Of a DNA stretch of 64,000 bases, positions 40,748 to 50,913 are shown one piece after another. The position numbers and the translations under genes were made by a program. The notes under the pieces were generated by a model. That model did no database searches and was not told the DNA's origin. It was given only the letters and a program-made list of their open reading frames with translations. The stretch spans positions 1-64,000 of the forward strand of contig OW568872.1 in NCBI GenBank assembly GCA_938743325.2, in the 5' to 3' direction. Numbering within the stretch: position 1 is the stretch's first letter; the number at the start of each line of letters is the position of its first letter. Origin of the DNA: Pycnococcus provasolii (Eukaryota; Chlorophyta; Pseudoscourfieldiophyceae; Pseudoscourfieldiales; Pycnococcaceae).

Positions 40748-41243
40748 CAATCAATGGAATTTGATCGCGACAGTGCAAGAATAACGAATGGCAGGAATTG
40801 CGCCGAACGGAGTGGCGGGCGGGACCCGTGGTGAAGATGGAAACGCGCGCACGAAACAGAGTCGGTTTCGTTATTGTTGACCTGACCGAGGACTCGCCTG
40901 ACCTGACGGGACGGGGGGGAAGAACGAAGAAAAAAAGACCGGGAAGGGAAAGGGAAGGGAAAGCCCCGACTCTGTGGCTCTGCAGTGGTTCCCGATGGAA
41001 CAGGGATGGATTGGGGGTTTGGTTCGGGAAGGGGGGGGCAATCATCTGCTCATGCACGCTCCACGACAACAGTCCGCTATTGTTAGATCGGCGGAACAAA
41101 TCCCTCGCGGGTCGTCTTTTATGAAACATTTACAGAGCTGGTCACTACGGTGCGCTCGCACTTTCACTGACGTGTGTCGCGACGGCGCAGCACGCACGCA
41201 CGCACGCACGCGTTCGTCGCTTCACGGCCGTCATGTTGTCACG
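40748..41243. other. Spacer upstream of the ABCC gene
   Basis: This spacer of about 500 bases holds the ABCC promoter and the 3' flank of the ARF gene. It contains a GGGAAGGGAAAGGG tract at about 40938-40965, a GGGGGGG run near 41030, and a CGCA/CACG tetranucleotide repeat at 41190-41212. No gene is seen. Confidence 0.5.
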
Positions 41244-41837
41244 TCACCGTCCCTCCGCTTTCACTGATGTGTGCTCGCCGCGGCGCTGCATAGACTTGAG
41301 CGTGGTAGCGAGCCAGTCGAGGCCCTCGTACAGACCCTCGCCGCGCGTCGCCACAGTACTCTGCACGTGCCACTTTCGCCCCTTCATCTGCAGAAGTCCC
41401 ATACCCTCGCACACCTCCGCAGGACTGAGGCAGTTCGGAAGGTCCTGCTTGTTGGCAAATACGAGGACGGCGCTGTTGCGCATGAGTGGGTCGTCGATAA
41501 TCTGCTTAAACTCATCCGCGCTTCGATTTATTCGCTCGCGATCGAGCGAGTCGACGACGTAGATGAGCCCGTCTGTGTTGTTGAAGTAGTGCCTCCACAG
41601 CGGTCTGAGTTTCTCCTGCCCACCCACGTCCCAGACGGTGAACTGCACGTTCTTGTACTGCACCTTCTCGACGTTGAATCCGATGGTTGGCACAGTGCTG
41701 AGCACCTCCCCAATGTGTAACTTATACAGGATCGTCGTCTTCCCCGCGGCGTCGAGTCCGAGCATGACGACGCGCATCTCGCGGTTTCCGAAGAGCTTTT
41801 CTATTGCTTTTTTCCAAGAGCTGATTGCGTTTCCCAT
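41244..41837 (-). CDS. ARF1: ARF-family small GTPase
   Basis: A 197-residue ADP-ribosylation factor that recruits coats to Golgi and related membranes. MGNAISS provides the myristoylated Gly2 and the amphipathic helix. The nucleotide motifs are intact: GLDAAGKT, the effector [15 protein letters not shown] and NKQD. SAR1 and ARL families differ in these motifs, so class I ARF fits best. The C-terminal about 15 residues ([13 protein letters not shown]) extend beyond the usual 181-residue length and are basic. No intron. Divergent to the ARID1-like gene. Confidence 0.95.
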   Translation of the reverse strand: MGNAISSWKKAIEKLFGNREMRVVMLGLDAAGKTTILYKLHIGEVLSTVPTIGFNVEKVQYKNVQFTVWDVGGQEKLRPLWRHYFNNTDGLIYVVDSLDRERINRSADEFKQIIDDPLMRNSAVLVFANKQDLPNCLSPAEVCEGMGLLQMKGRKWHVQSTVATRGEGLYEGLDWLATTLKSMQRRGEHTSVKAEGR

Positions 41838-42314
41838 GTTGCGTGAACCAAGAAGAACCAAAGGCGAAAAGCAAGGATGAATCAAGGAAGGAGAGGAGAA
41901 GGAGAGAGGAGAGAGGAGAGGAGAGAGGAGAGGAGAGGAGAGGAGGCGGATGAGTTGAAATGACGGGAACCCGCGAGCGAGAGGAGAGGAGAGTGAGGGG
42001 AAGAGGTTCGGAGAAGGCGAGAGAGAGAGAGAGAGAGAGAGAGAGGACGGGAGAGGGGGAGAAAGAAGGGCGGCGATCTACCCTACCAGAGGCAAAGCTG
42101 GAAGAGGGAAACCCTAAAAGATTCCACCCTCTATGATAGGTTTTACTCTCCACTGGGGGGTTCCGCCTTCCTTCGGACTTCGGTGTTGCCCAACCCCGAA
42201 ATCATAATTCGTCCCTGAAGTAAGTTCAAACCCTCGCAAACCCGCGCCCACCCCACCCACCATCCCGTCCCAAAACCAAAATTCACTCGGCTGGGCTCGT
42301 ACGCGTACACGCCC
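41838..42314. promoter_or_regulatory. Divergent promoter, ARF and ARID1-like genes
   Basis: The 477-base spacer is dominated by GAGAG and GGAGAG repeats (41890-41945), plus a perfect GA dinucleotide tract at 42019-42045. A telo-box AAACCCTAAAA lies at 42109-42119, about 195 bases before the plus-strand start. Confidence 0.5.
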
Positions 42315-43976
42315 ATGGGACGACGCGTCGGTGCCTCCGCCTCCTCGGGCGCGCCGGACGCGCCCTCGCCGCTCACGCCGCCCGCTGACAGAACGCACAG
42401 AGACCTCGACCTCAACGGACCGGAGTTCAGAGGAGCGACGCCGGCTTTCGCAGCCACCCACGCAACGCAGCTCAAGCTCGCGCTCGACTCCGAGCTGCCG
42501 GACCAGGCGGCGTGGGTGCTCAACACGCTCGCCGTGTCGTCGTGCGACCCGTCGGCGTGCCTCGCCTTCCAGCAGTGCGCGGGCTTGCTCGATGCGCTCG
42601 CAAGGAGCATCAGCAGGCACCTGAGAACAATATGCGCCACGCCGATCGTGGCGACAACAGCCGCATTCGCGTCGGCGTCGGCGGGCGCGCAGGCGAAGGC
42701 GCAGGCGCCGATGCAGCCGAACGGAAAGAGAAAGCGAGACGACGGCGTGTCGCCTGCTGCTGCCGCGGCGGCGGCGACAACGTCAGCCTTGGCGCCGTCG
42801 TCGTCGTCGTCGTCTTGGTGGTGGGACCTCGAGCCGGAGCTGTTCGAAGAGGAGTCGGAGCACGAGCACGCGCACCAGACGGTGGGCGCCGCAGTCACAG
42901 TGCTGCGCAACGCCGCCAGCGCGAGCTCCACGAACTGCTTCTGCATTGCACGCAGTCAGGCGGCGGTGGCGGCGCTGGCGGAGTGCATGCTCGCGCTCGC
43001 GACGTTCGCGGACCAGCCGAGACGAGACGGCGATACGCCTGCCATTCCACCCGCGATTCTCGAAGCTGGGGAGGCGTCCCTCGACGTCGTTCTGCGCGGC
43101 TCAAGCGCGATTGCGGAGAACAGCCTGCACGGTGCGTGGAGAGGGTTTCACCACGCGAACGTGGACGACAAGGGCAAGCCGCGGCTTTGCGTCGAGGGAC
43201 GCGCGCTGCTGAACGGCATCTGCGGACTCGTGCGCCAGCGACGACTCGGGCTCGTCCAGGTGTCCGCCATCGCGGCGCTTGCCGGCTTAGCGGCAACGCA
43301 AGTCGGCTTGGACTTTATGGCATCGTTCGCCGGCGAAGGCGGCTCCATCCAGCAGCTCCAAGCTCAAGCTCCTCCGGGCACGCGCGTCATTTCGCTCGTC
43401 GCTGCGCTCGCTGACTCGCTCGCGTGCGGGAGTGGCGTGCAGTACATGTCCGGCTCCTCTGCGCAGGTTGCGAGCATGCAGGAAATGGAGGTGACACATG
43501 CCGCGACGTACATACTGTGCCGCCTTCTGAACCTGCCATCCAACCTGCGTCCAAGTGCGCTGGTGCAAGCAGAGCTTGCAAGACGGCACGCCGCTCACTC
43601 GTTTGTACACCGCCTCATTCGGCTCGCGCAGGTGACGCACAAGCCTGCTCAGCAGGGAGGCCGGTCGTGGACGGAGGCGTGCGGGCAGATCAGCGTGAGC
43701 ACGCTGACGACGCTAAGCGTCGACGAGCACTGGCGCGCCGTTCTCAAGCATCAAGAGCACTTGCTGATTGGCGCGGCGCTATCGTGCCGCGCGGATATTT
43801 CGAGGCAGCTTGCCGATGCGCTCCGAAATATGGAACGGCCGCCTGGCGCACCTCCGCCGCCTTCTTCACGCCCGCCGCCTTCACGTCCACCACCCCCAGG
43901 CGGCAAGCCTGGCATTCCTCCGCCACCACCACCAAAACGTGGTCGGCCTTTAAAAAGTCCTCAAAAAGAAAAGTAA
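42315..43976 (+). CDS. ARID1/BAF250 C-terminal-domain-like protein
   Basis: A 553-residue largely helical protein. LKLALDSELPDQAAWVLNTLAVSSCD near residues 55-80 and the armadillo-like helices that follow resemble the BAF250 C-terminal domain of ARID1 SWI/SNF subunits, where a very similar helix reads as ALNTL. A poly-Ala and poly-Ser insert (about 145-170) separates it from the rest. The tail is Pro-rich and ends KRGRPLKSPQKEK, an AT-hook-like motif, supporting a nuclear chromatin role. No ARID domain is present. The family link is by eye and moderate. Confidence 0.6.
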   Translation: MGRRVGASASSGAPDAPSPLTPPADRTHRDLDLNGPEFRGATPAFAATHATQLKLALDSELPDQAAWVLNTLAVSSCDPSACLAFQQCAGLLDALARSISRHLRTICATPIVATTAAFASASAGAQAKAQAPMQPNGKRKRDDGVSPAAAAAAATTSALAPSSSSSSWWWDLEPELFEEESEHEHAHQTVGAAVTVLRNAASASSTNCFCIARSQAAVAALAECMLALATFADQPRRDGDTPAIPPAILEAGEASLDVVLRGSSAIAENSLHGAWRGFHHANVDDKGKPRLCVEGRALLNGICGLVRQRRLGLVQVSAIAALAGLAATQVGLDFMASFAGEGGSIQQLQAQAPPGTRVISLVAALADSLACGSGVQYMSGSSAQVASMQEMEVTHAATYILCRLLNLPSNLRPSALVQAELARRHAAHSFVHRLIRLAQVTHKPAQQGGRSWTEACGQISVSTLTTLSVDEHWRAVLKHQEHLLIGAALSCRADISRQLADALRNMERPPGAPPPPSSRPPPSRPPPPGGKPGIPPPPPPKRGRPLKSPQKEK

Positions 43977-44574
43977 CGTCTGTCAATTTTACTTACATAC
44001 AACTCTGAGGGTGGCGTCCAGCGTGTCCCGGGTCCCGGCCTGCAGTTCTGCTTTGAAAAAAGCTTTGTTCCCTTTTTTAGACTGCCAGACAGTCAGACAC
44101 GTCCGGACGAAGTTGGGCCAGGAAGTGTTGTGGAGTAAAATCTCGGGACAAGGCGAGACGAGGCGGGACCTGCCAGCAAGAGGGCCCCCAGCCCACAACC
44201 AAAGATGGGACCACCCCCCCCCCCAGCAGGCGACAGGCAGCAGACCCTGCGAGAGGGCCATTATGTATTGCGAGAGGACACCCACATACAGTAGGTCATG
44301 GGAAAGGAAGACGGGTCCCTCCCTCCCCTCGAAGGAGGTCGAGGGGAGGAGTTGGGACCCCGATGTAACCCCGAATAGGGAGGGAAGCAGACAGGAGGCA
44401 AAGTGTTAGGCGAATTCAGACTTATTTTAGAAAGGTGTCTGGAGAAGAGAAGAAGAGAAGGAGAAGGTCTCCCTCCCCCTCCAGGTCCGCCGCCCTTCCC
44501 CTTCCCCTTCCCCTCGTCCCTCCCCTCCCGAAGAATCCAGATCACTCCTCCCCGGACCTCACCTTTCAACCAAG
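43977..44574. other. Spacer upstream of HSP110, no gene seen
   Basis: About 600 bases between two plus-strand genes. It contains a C-run near 44215 and a CCTTCCCC tract just before the HSP110 ATG. Frames here are short and unlike protein. It presumably holds the HSP110 promoter; I see no clear heat-shock element. Confidence 0.5.
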
Positions 44575-47052
44575 ATGTCCGTGTGCGGCGTCGACATCGG
44601 AAACCTCACCTCCACAGTCGCACTCGCGCGACGTCGAGGCGTCGATGTCATACTCAACAAGGAGTCCAAGCGAGAAACGCCGTCCATGGTCAACTTCGAC
44701 GAAAAACAGAGATTCATGGGCACGGACGCTTCCGCGAAGGTTATGATGAACCCGAAGAACACCGTCAGCCAGCTCAAGAGGATTATTGGACGATCGTTCA
44801 ACGAGCCTGACTTCGCGGAGGAGGTGAAGAACCTGCCGTTCAGCGTCACGCCAGGGCCCGACAACGAGCCTCTCATCAACGTCACATACCTCGGCCAGCC
44901 AGCGCAGTTCTCGCCGCAGCGATGCCTCGCGATGCAGATGGCGGACCTCAAGCTCATCGCCGAGGCGGACCAAGGCTCGAAGGTCACGGACGTCGTCGTC
45001 GGCGTGCCAGCCTTCTTCAACGAAAAGCAGAGGCGCGCCATGCTCGACGCCACACGCATCGCCGGATTCAACTGCCTGCGGCTCATGAACGAAACCACCG
45101 CCACGGCGCTCGCATACGGCATCTTCCGCACGGACCTGCCGGAGGACAACCCGCAGCACGTCATGTTCGTTGACATGGGACACGCAAGCCTGCAGGTGTG
45201 CGTTGTGGCATTCAAGAAGGGGCAGCTGAAGGTGCTCAGCCAGGCGTTTGACCGAAACTTTGGAGGACGCGACATTGACGCCGCGGTGTTTCATCACATC
45301 GCCGCGGAGTTCAAGGAAAAGTACGGAAGCAAGGGCGTCGACGTGAGCCAGAACGCGCGTGCGGCAATGCGCTTGAACAACGAGATTGAGAAGGTGAAGA
45401 AGATCCTCTCCATTAACCCTGAGGCGCCGCTGAACGTCGAGTGCCTCATGAACGACGTCGACTGCAGCACGAAGCTGACGCGCGAGAAGCTCGAGGAGCT
45501 CGCGGTGTCCACCTTTGACCGATTTCTCACGCCCATCAAGACCGCGCTCGCGGACGCCGGACTGCGGCCCGACGAGATCTCGGAGGTGGAGGTGGTGGGT
45601 GCCGCCAGCCGCACGCCTTGCCTCGTGCGAACTCTCGAGGAGTTTTTCGGGAAGCAGGTTGCCCGGCACCTCAACGCCACGGAGGCTGTGTCCCGCGGAT
45701 GTGCGCTGCAGTGCGCGATGCTGTCGCCGGCATTCCGCGTTCGCGAGTTCGACGTGCAGGACGTCACGCCGTACAGCATCGCATTCCGCTGGGACAAGGT
45801 GGCGGCAGGAGCTGACGAGGGTGCGGACGACGCCGCGGCAGGTGCGGCGGACGGCAACAGCGTCACGAGCGTGCTGTTCCCCAAGGGGAACGTGCTCCCT
45901 AGCGAGAAGATGATCACATTTTTTCGCTCCGAGCCGTTCGCCGTTGAGTGCCTGTACGCTGACCCGTCGCAGCTTTCCGCGGGAATTCAGCAGCAAATTA
46001 GCAAGTTCGAAATTGGCAAGTTCCCGGTGCCCGATGGGTCGGACAAGGCGAAGTTGAAAGTCAAGGTTCGCCTGAACCTGCACGGTGTCGTGAGCCTCGA
46101 CAGCGTGCAGACGGTTGTAGAGGTGGAGGAGGCGGATCCCGCCGCGGCTGCGGCGCCGACGTCGGAGAACGGCGATAAGATGGAGACGGATGCCGCATCA
46201 GGTGCACCCGCCGCGGACGCCGGCGGCGAGGCGCCGATGGAGGCGGACGCGGGCGCAGCGGCAGCCGAGGCGCCGAAGAAGAAGAAGAAGGTGAGGCGCG
46301 AGGATGTGGCGTACAACGCGGCGACGACGGGCATGAACGCTGCCGATCTTCAGGGCGCGGTGGAGAAGGAGTACGACATGGCGATGACCGACCGCATCCA
46401 GGAGGAGACGAAAGACAAGAAGAACGAGCTGGAGGCTTACATTTACTCGATGCGAAACAAGCTGTGCGACACGTACACGGAGTACGTCACGGAGGGTGAC
46501 AAGTCGTCGTTCAACTCCAAGCTCGACTCGATGGAAGACTGGCTTTACGAGGATGGCGAGGACGAGGCGAAGGGCGTTTACGTGCAGAAGATTGGCGAGC
46601 TCAAGGCGATTGGCGACCCGATCGAGGAGCGATACAACGAGGCGGCGTCGCGGCCGGAGGTTGCCTCGAATCTGCAGGCTGTGTGCAAGCGCTTCACGGA
46701 GATGGCGACGGGATCGGACGCGGCGTACGCTCACATTGAGCAGGGCGACAAGGATAAGGTGACGAAGGAGTGCGCGGACGCGCTGATGTGGCTGCAGGAC
46801 AAGCTTGCTCAGCAGGAGTCGAATGCGAAGACTGCGGCACCCGTGGTCTTCACGGCAGACATCAACCGAAAGCGCGAGACGGTTGAGCGCTTCTGCCAGC
46901 CGATTATGTCAAAGCCGAAGCCTGCGCCGCCGAAGGAGGAGCCCAAGCCTGCAGCCACGGAGGAGAAGCCCGCGGCGGAGGGAGACGCACCGATGGAGAC
47001 GGAGGGTGGCGAGGCGAAGGAAGGCATGGAGACGGCGAATGACCTGGATTAA
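44575..47052 (+). CDS. HSP110-family chaperone (HSP70 nucleotide-exchange factor)
   Basis: An 825-residue member of the HSP110 branch of the HSP70 superfamily (HSPA4/HSPH, yeast Sse1), which accelerates ADP release from HSP70 and helps disaggregation. The N-terminus VCGVDIGNLTSTVALARRRG has the HSP110 form of the first phosphate loop. VGVPAFFNEKQRRAMLDA, NETTATALAYG and VEVVGAASRTPC are the other nucleotide-binding segments. The substrate-binding beta domain carries an acidic, Ala-rich loop (about 520-570) typical of HSP110. The C-terminal tail is acidic and Pro/Glu rich without the EEVD of cytosolic HSP70. No intron. Confidence 0.95.
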   Translation: MSVCGVDIGNLTSTVALARRRGVDVILNKESKRETPSMVNFDEKQRFMGTDASAKVMMNPKNTVSQLKRIIGRSFNEPDFAEEVKNLPFSVTPGPDNEPLINVTYLGQPAQFSPQRCLAMQMADLKLIAEADQGSKVTDVVVGVPAFFNEKQRRAMLDATRIAGFNCLRLMNETTATALAYGIFRTDLPEDNPQHVMFVDMGHASLQVCVVAFKKGQLKVLSQAFDRNFGGRDIDAAVFHHIAAEFKEKYGSKGVDVSQNARAAMRLNNEIEKVKKILSINPEAPLNVECLMNDVDCSTKLTREKLEELAVSTFDRFLTPIKTALADAGLRPDEISEVEVVGAASRTPCLVRTLEEFFGKQVARHLNATEAVSRGCALQCAMLSPAFRVREFDVQDVTPYSIAFRWDKVAAGADEGADDAAAGAADGNSVTSVLFPKGNVLPSEKMITFFRSEPFAVECLYADPSQLSAGIQQQISKFEIGKFPVPDGSDKAKLKVKVRLNLHGVVSLDSVQTVVEVEEADPAAAAAPTSENGDKMETDAASGAPAADAGGEAPMEADAGAAAAEAPKKKKKVRREDVAYNAATTGMNAADLQGAVEKEYDMAMTDRIQEETKDKKNELEAYIYSMRNKLCDTYTEYVTEGDKSSFNSKLDSMEDWLYEDGEDEAKGVYVQKIGELKAIGDPIEERYNEAASRPEVASNLQAVCKRFTEMATGSDAAYAHIEQGDKDKVTKECADALMWLQDKLAQQESNAKTAAPVVFTADINRKRETVERFCQPIMSKPKPAPPKEEPKPAATEEKPAAEGDAPMETEGGEAKEGMETANDLD

Positions 47053-47956
47053 GAAAAAAATGGTCCAGTCCATAGTTGGCATAATCGGCTGATCTTGTTT
47101 GTGCGCGCTGTTTGACGAACGACGATGTATCTCTTCTGTGGGGTAATATTGTGATATGGGAGGTATGCGAAGAAAAAAAATGTCAAAAGAAATAAGTAAC
47201 TACGGTCGATTAACCCAGAGACCAAATTTACCTTTGATTTGAGCCTATATAATATATACAGCATGCGCTGTGCGTAAACTCCGTTATAATACAGTATGAT
47301 GGTGTCCAATCCAGCTGGTCTGCTATTTTTGTTCTTGTCTTTTTGCCAATCAATTGCCTAGAGCTAGGTTACAGTATTTCGGTCTTCATCGTGTGCTTGT
47401 ATCGATTTCCGTAGAATGTGGACATGGATCAGTAGCAGTATTAGGATGGATGCCTACGCGGCACTTGCAGCATACTGCATACTTGCGAGCGATCTGACGT
47501 TGATCTATCTGGTTGGAGATAGTTTGTTGACGAATCCTTTCACATCTGTCTAAGGGCGTCGTGGGAGCTTGGCGGCCGTTGCATTATCGTCGAAATGCAG
47601 CTTTCTTCTCTACGAAGTCATTTGCTTTCACATAGTTTTGCGATAGCGTCGGCAAAGTCTCGAAAATCATGGGAAATGCCTCTACTTTCTCGTGTTCTTT
47701 TGGCGAACGAAGTTTTGCTGTTTTGGTGGTGCCGACTTTTGTTGAGACTTGTCGCAATGCGTTTGAAGAGCGCTCATCAGTCATCACGTGAGTTCGCGCC
47801 GAGTGCGCAACCTTGCGGGCGAAGAGGTGGCGACTGCGAGCGCACAAAAATAAATCACTGAGATGAGCATGCATGGTTAACGCGTGTAGAGCTGTGACTG
47901 TGAGAGACATTACAGGGAGAGCGCAAGAGCGGGATCCCCAAAAGCCCCCCCAAAAT
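47053..47956. other. About 0.9 kb spacer, relatively AT-rich
   Basis: No convincing gene. One ATG-started minus-strand frame of 108 codons at 47584-47910 has no recognisable features. The part 47100-47600 looks more AT-rich than its surroundings and could hold an RNA gene, but I match it to no known snRNA or tRNA. Confidence 0.4.
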
Positions 47957-48005
47957 AACCCTAGCCCTAACCCTAACCCTAACCCTAAAGTAACCCAACC
48001 CTAAA
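47957..48005. promoter_or_regulatory. Interstitial telomere-like cluster
   Basis: Contains CCCTAGCCCTAA followed by several CCCTAA units, then AAAGTAACCC and CCCTAAAACC. It lies about 290 bases before the coiled-coil gene's ATG. The segment CCCTAAAGTAAC recurs at 56883-56894 upstream of the CA1P-like gene. Confidence 0.55.
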
Positions 48006-48291
48006 ACCAAACCAGTTGGCGCGGCTACATAAGGTACCTTTCCAGGGCGCGAACGAACGTGGAAGGCGAGGAACGCGAGGAACAAAGAGGCAGCCTTGAA
48101 CTAGCCGTTGGATCCGGGGATTCTCTCCTTCTCCTCTCCCCTGCTGCCCTGTTCTGTTGTCCTTTTTTCGCCCGGCCGTGCGAGTGCAGTGCCTTTCCCT
48201 TTCCCTCTCCCCCTCCCCCTCGCAGCCTCGTCTCCCTAACCCTGCAAGGCAACGCAAGGCTCGTCTTCGCGTTCGCACGAGGCACTCGTGC

Positions 48292-49716
48292 ATGTCCTCC
48301 GACGACCTCTTCATGGCCAACGACGACGCGCGCGCAGCAACACTGGCGGCGGCGGCGCTCGGACTAGGAGGGCTGGGAGGAAGCGCCGACGCCGCGCACG
48401 CCACGCCGCGCAACGTTGTAAACTCCGGCGCGGCGTCGCCCGTGAGAGGGTCTGCAGCACCCACGAACGTAAACGGACACATGCAGTACATGCACACCGC
48501 GGCACACGGCAGCCACGGACCGCCGCCGCCGTCAGCCTTCTCAAGGAGCGGACGCGTCGAGCACGAGGTGAGAGGTCTGCTGCGAAAGCTGGACGTCGCG
48601 GAACGAGCACGGGAAGCGGCGGAGATGGAGCTGGCGCGCATGCGAGACGCCGGAGGCGAAACCATCGCCGCGGAGCTTCGCGCTGAGAACGTGTCGCTGG
48701 CCATGCGGCTCAAGTCCGCGCTCGCGCTCAACCTCGACATGGACAGAAAACTACGCGAGACACGCGAGGAATCCATGCGAATAGCCGAACAGTCGTCGAG
48801 CGAGCTGGTCGTGCTGAGGCAGCGCGCCATTGACGCCAAGGAGGAGGGACAGAAGCGCGCGGACGACGACATCAAGCACCGCCAGCGCGTCATGGAGCTC
48901 GAAAACGAGCTGCACAGCGCGAAGGAGCAGCTCGGCGATGTCACCTCGCTGCGGCTCAGCGAGGCGAGCCTCAAGGCGGAGGTGGCGGAGCTGCGACGAG
49001 CGGTGGAGGGGTACATAAATACCGGAGGTGGAACAGCCGCGGCGGCGGCGGCAAATGCAGAGCTCGTGCAGGCACGTGCGCATGAAAATGCACTGCGCCG
49101 AGAGGTGGAGATGCTCAAAGCGTCGATGGAAAGCGCCATGCGACGCGTCGAGGAGGCGGAGGTGCAAGGCGCGTCCGCGCTCAAGGCGCAGCGCCAGGCA
49201 ATGTCCGCGCACGCCGAGGAAGGCCTGCGTGGGGAGGTCCATGCGCTGCGTGCAGCAGAGCGCGACTTGCGTCGCGAGCTGGAGGCCGTGCGGCATGGAA
49301 GCTTAGCTTCCATGTCGCACAGCGACGAGCTTGCTGCTCTGCGCGCATCGCAGGCGGAGATGCGCCGCGAGCTAGAGGAGGCGCGACACGCGGCGCGCAT
49401 GTCTGAAGCGCGTAGCCCTCCCCATCCCCCTCAGCCTCAGCCAGTCTACGTGCCCGTGCCGCATCCAAGTGAGGCTGCTCCAATCCGACCATCGAGCGGG
49501 ACGGATTGGAGCAGCCTCAAGTATATGACAGACCAAATCATACAACGCGCGGAGGTCTGTCATCGCATGGCAGCGTCAAGTGGCGACCCGCTCGCCGCGC
49601 AGACTGGTTCTCTCTTCGCGACGACGCCGATCCCCGCTAGGGCTGCGGCGATGATGGCGGCAGCTGCCGCAGGCTATGCCAGTGCCGCATCGCGTTCCAC
49701 ACGAGCGACACCGTGA
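48292..49716 (+). CDS. Long coiled-coil protein, unknown function
   Basis: A 474-residue protein. The first 90 residues are Ala/Gly/His rich and disordered; residues about 90-370 are a nearly continuous coiled coil rich in Glu, Arg, Ala and Leu. A Pro-rich hinge (PPHPPQPQPVYVPVPHP) follows, then a compact C-terminal segment with SGTDWSSLK and IIQRAEVCH. That segment recurs in a separate ORF 0.9 kb downstream. The ATG at 48292 is the first in frame. The function is unknown; a structural or cytoskeletal adaptor is plausible. Confidence 0.75.
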   Translation: MSSDDLFMANDDARAATLAAAALGLGGLGGSADAAHATPRNVVNSGAASPVRGSAAPTNVNGHMQYMHTAAHGSHGPPPPSAFSRSGRVEHEVRGLLRKLDVAERAREAAEMELARMRDAGGETIAAELRAENVSLAMRLKSALALNLDMDRKLRETREESMRIAEQSSSELVVLRQRAIDAKEEGQKRADDDIKHRQRVMELENELHSAKEQLGDVTSLRLSEASLKAEVAELRRAVEGYINTGGGTAAAAAANAELVQARAHENALRREVEMLKASMESAMRRVEEAEVQGASALKAQRQAMSAHAEEGLRGEVHALRAAERDLRRELEAVRHGSLASMSHSDELAALRASQAEMRRELEEARHAARMSEARSPPHPPQPQPVYVPVPHPSEAAPIRPSSGTDWSSLKYMTDQIIQRAEVCHRMAASSGDPLAAQTGSLFATTPIPARAAAMMAAAAAGYASAASRSTRATP

Positions 49717-49996
49717 TATTAAAGTTAAAAAAAAAACATTTATCCAACTCTATCAGGGAGCTTTTGTTGGCGTAGTGAGGTCTCCGGTTGTGACTTGTTT
49801 TCGCTGTTGTCGTCGCCATCGCCGCCAACCGTGCATCAACACGATGACTGAAGAGTCGCACTTACTACTCTACCTGCAGCTAGAGTGTCTAAAGGAGTAC
49901 AACCTGTGGGAAAGGGGACTGTCTTGGAGCTGAGACTGCAATCATGTATTTACAAAACATTGTACACACAAAGTCCTACGAGATAATTTCAAAAAA

Positions 49997-50086
49997 GTCC
50001 TCGTCAGCGTCTTCACCATTGATGACACGCGCGTGAAATATGTCCTCGTCGGCGTCTTCGCCATTGATGACACGCGCGTGGAATGC
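49997..50086 (-). repeat. 45-bp tandem duplication
   Basis: Two 45-base units with CCATTGATGACACGCGCGTG differ at a few positions. On the minus strand one frame reads HARVINGEDADED twice and ends soon after in DFFEIIS. This could be the tail of a small or decayed gene; no ATG-started frame supports it well. Confidence 0.6.
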
Positions 50087-50460
50087 GTCCGTCTCCGCCT
50101 CGCTTTCGATGCCTGAGTCCCGCATCCGCCTGCTAGACGAGCGGTCGCAACGTACGCGTCGTCGAGAAGTAGTGCGGTGGCGCCACTCGCGCGCGCGTCG
50201 ACGTGCACGCGACGACGTGCTGCGCGTGCTGCGCGCAGCAGATGATTGTGACAGATGCTGGCCCAAATGAGTCGAAACCAGTCGTGAGCTCGGGTCGGAG
50301 GGGAAGAGGCAGGTCGGGCCAGCGCATCGGGTTGCGGGGGATCCGCTGTAGAACCATTCCCCTTGTTCATGTGATTTTTGGTCGGGGGGAGTTTTTTTCC
50401 CCCTGGGGATCCCGGTCCGGTCAGTGGACCAGAATATAACCACCCGAACTTTTCGTGCCG

Positions 50461-50545
50461 TTGGCACAAAACTTCAATGGCGTCGGCCGTCGGACTCCCC
50501 CCCGCCCCCCCTCCCCCCCTTGGCACAAAACTTCAATGGCGTCGG
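50461..50545. repeat. 26-bp direct repeat flanking a C-rich stretch
   Basis: TTGGCACAAAACTTCAATGG plus six more shared bases occurs at 50461-50486 and again at 50520-50545. The two copies flank CTCCCCCCCGCCCCCCCTCCC. It looks like a local duplication in noncoding DNA. Confidence 0.7.
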
Positions 50546-50597
50546 AGAAGTTCCCGACATTTGCTTCGTGTAGGTTAGTTATAGAGGTCCAATAACG

Positions 50598-50846
50598 ATG
50601 TTAGTCTATCGGCTATGGTATCGCCGCGAGTTACCGAGCGGGACGGATTGGAGCAGCCTCAAGTTTATGACTGACCAATGTATCCAGCGCGCAGAGGTGG
50701 TCCACCATATGCGGGTGGTGGCGAGGAGCGCGGGGGTTTCGCGCCAGGTGTACAAGTGCTTATGCAACGCGCTGGAGGCATGGAGGCGGAGCACAAGGCG
50801 AGGCGCTGATGATCAACCGCCTCCCGCCGCTGGAGGACGTGCATGA
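50598..50846 (+). pseudogene. Small ORF duplicating the coiled-coil protein's C-terminal motif
   Basis: An ATG-started 82-codon frame carries PSGTDWSSLKFMTDQ and CIQRAEVVHHM, which closely match the C-terminal segment of the upstream coiled-coil protein (positions 49493-49570). Flanking residues do not match. It may be a truncated duplicate, a decayed paralogue or a genuine micro-protein built on the same motif. DNA similarity is clear across about 75 bases with scattered changes, many preserving the protein, so constraint is possible. Confidence 0.55.
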
Positions 50847-50913
50847 TGCAGGTGGAGCGCGGGTTCCCATGGGGCTGCCCGAGCCGAGCCACACCGTTTT
50901 AAAAAATCAACAT

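Noticed and set aside
47053-48291. snRNA or tRNA gene in the AT-richer spacer
   Set aside because: A GATTTCCGT word recalls U5 RNA, but the U5 loop and Sm site around it are missing; no tRNA B-box found.
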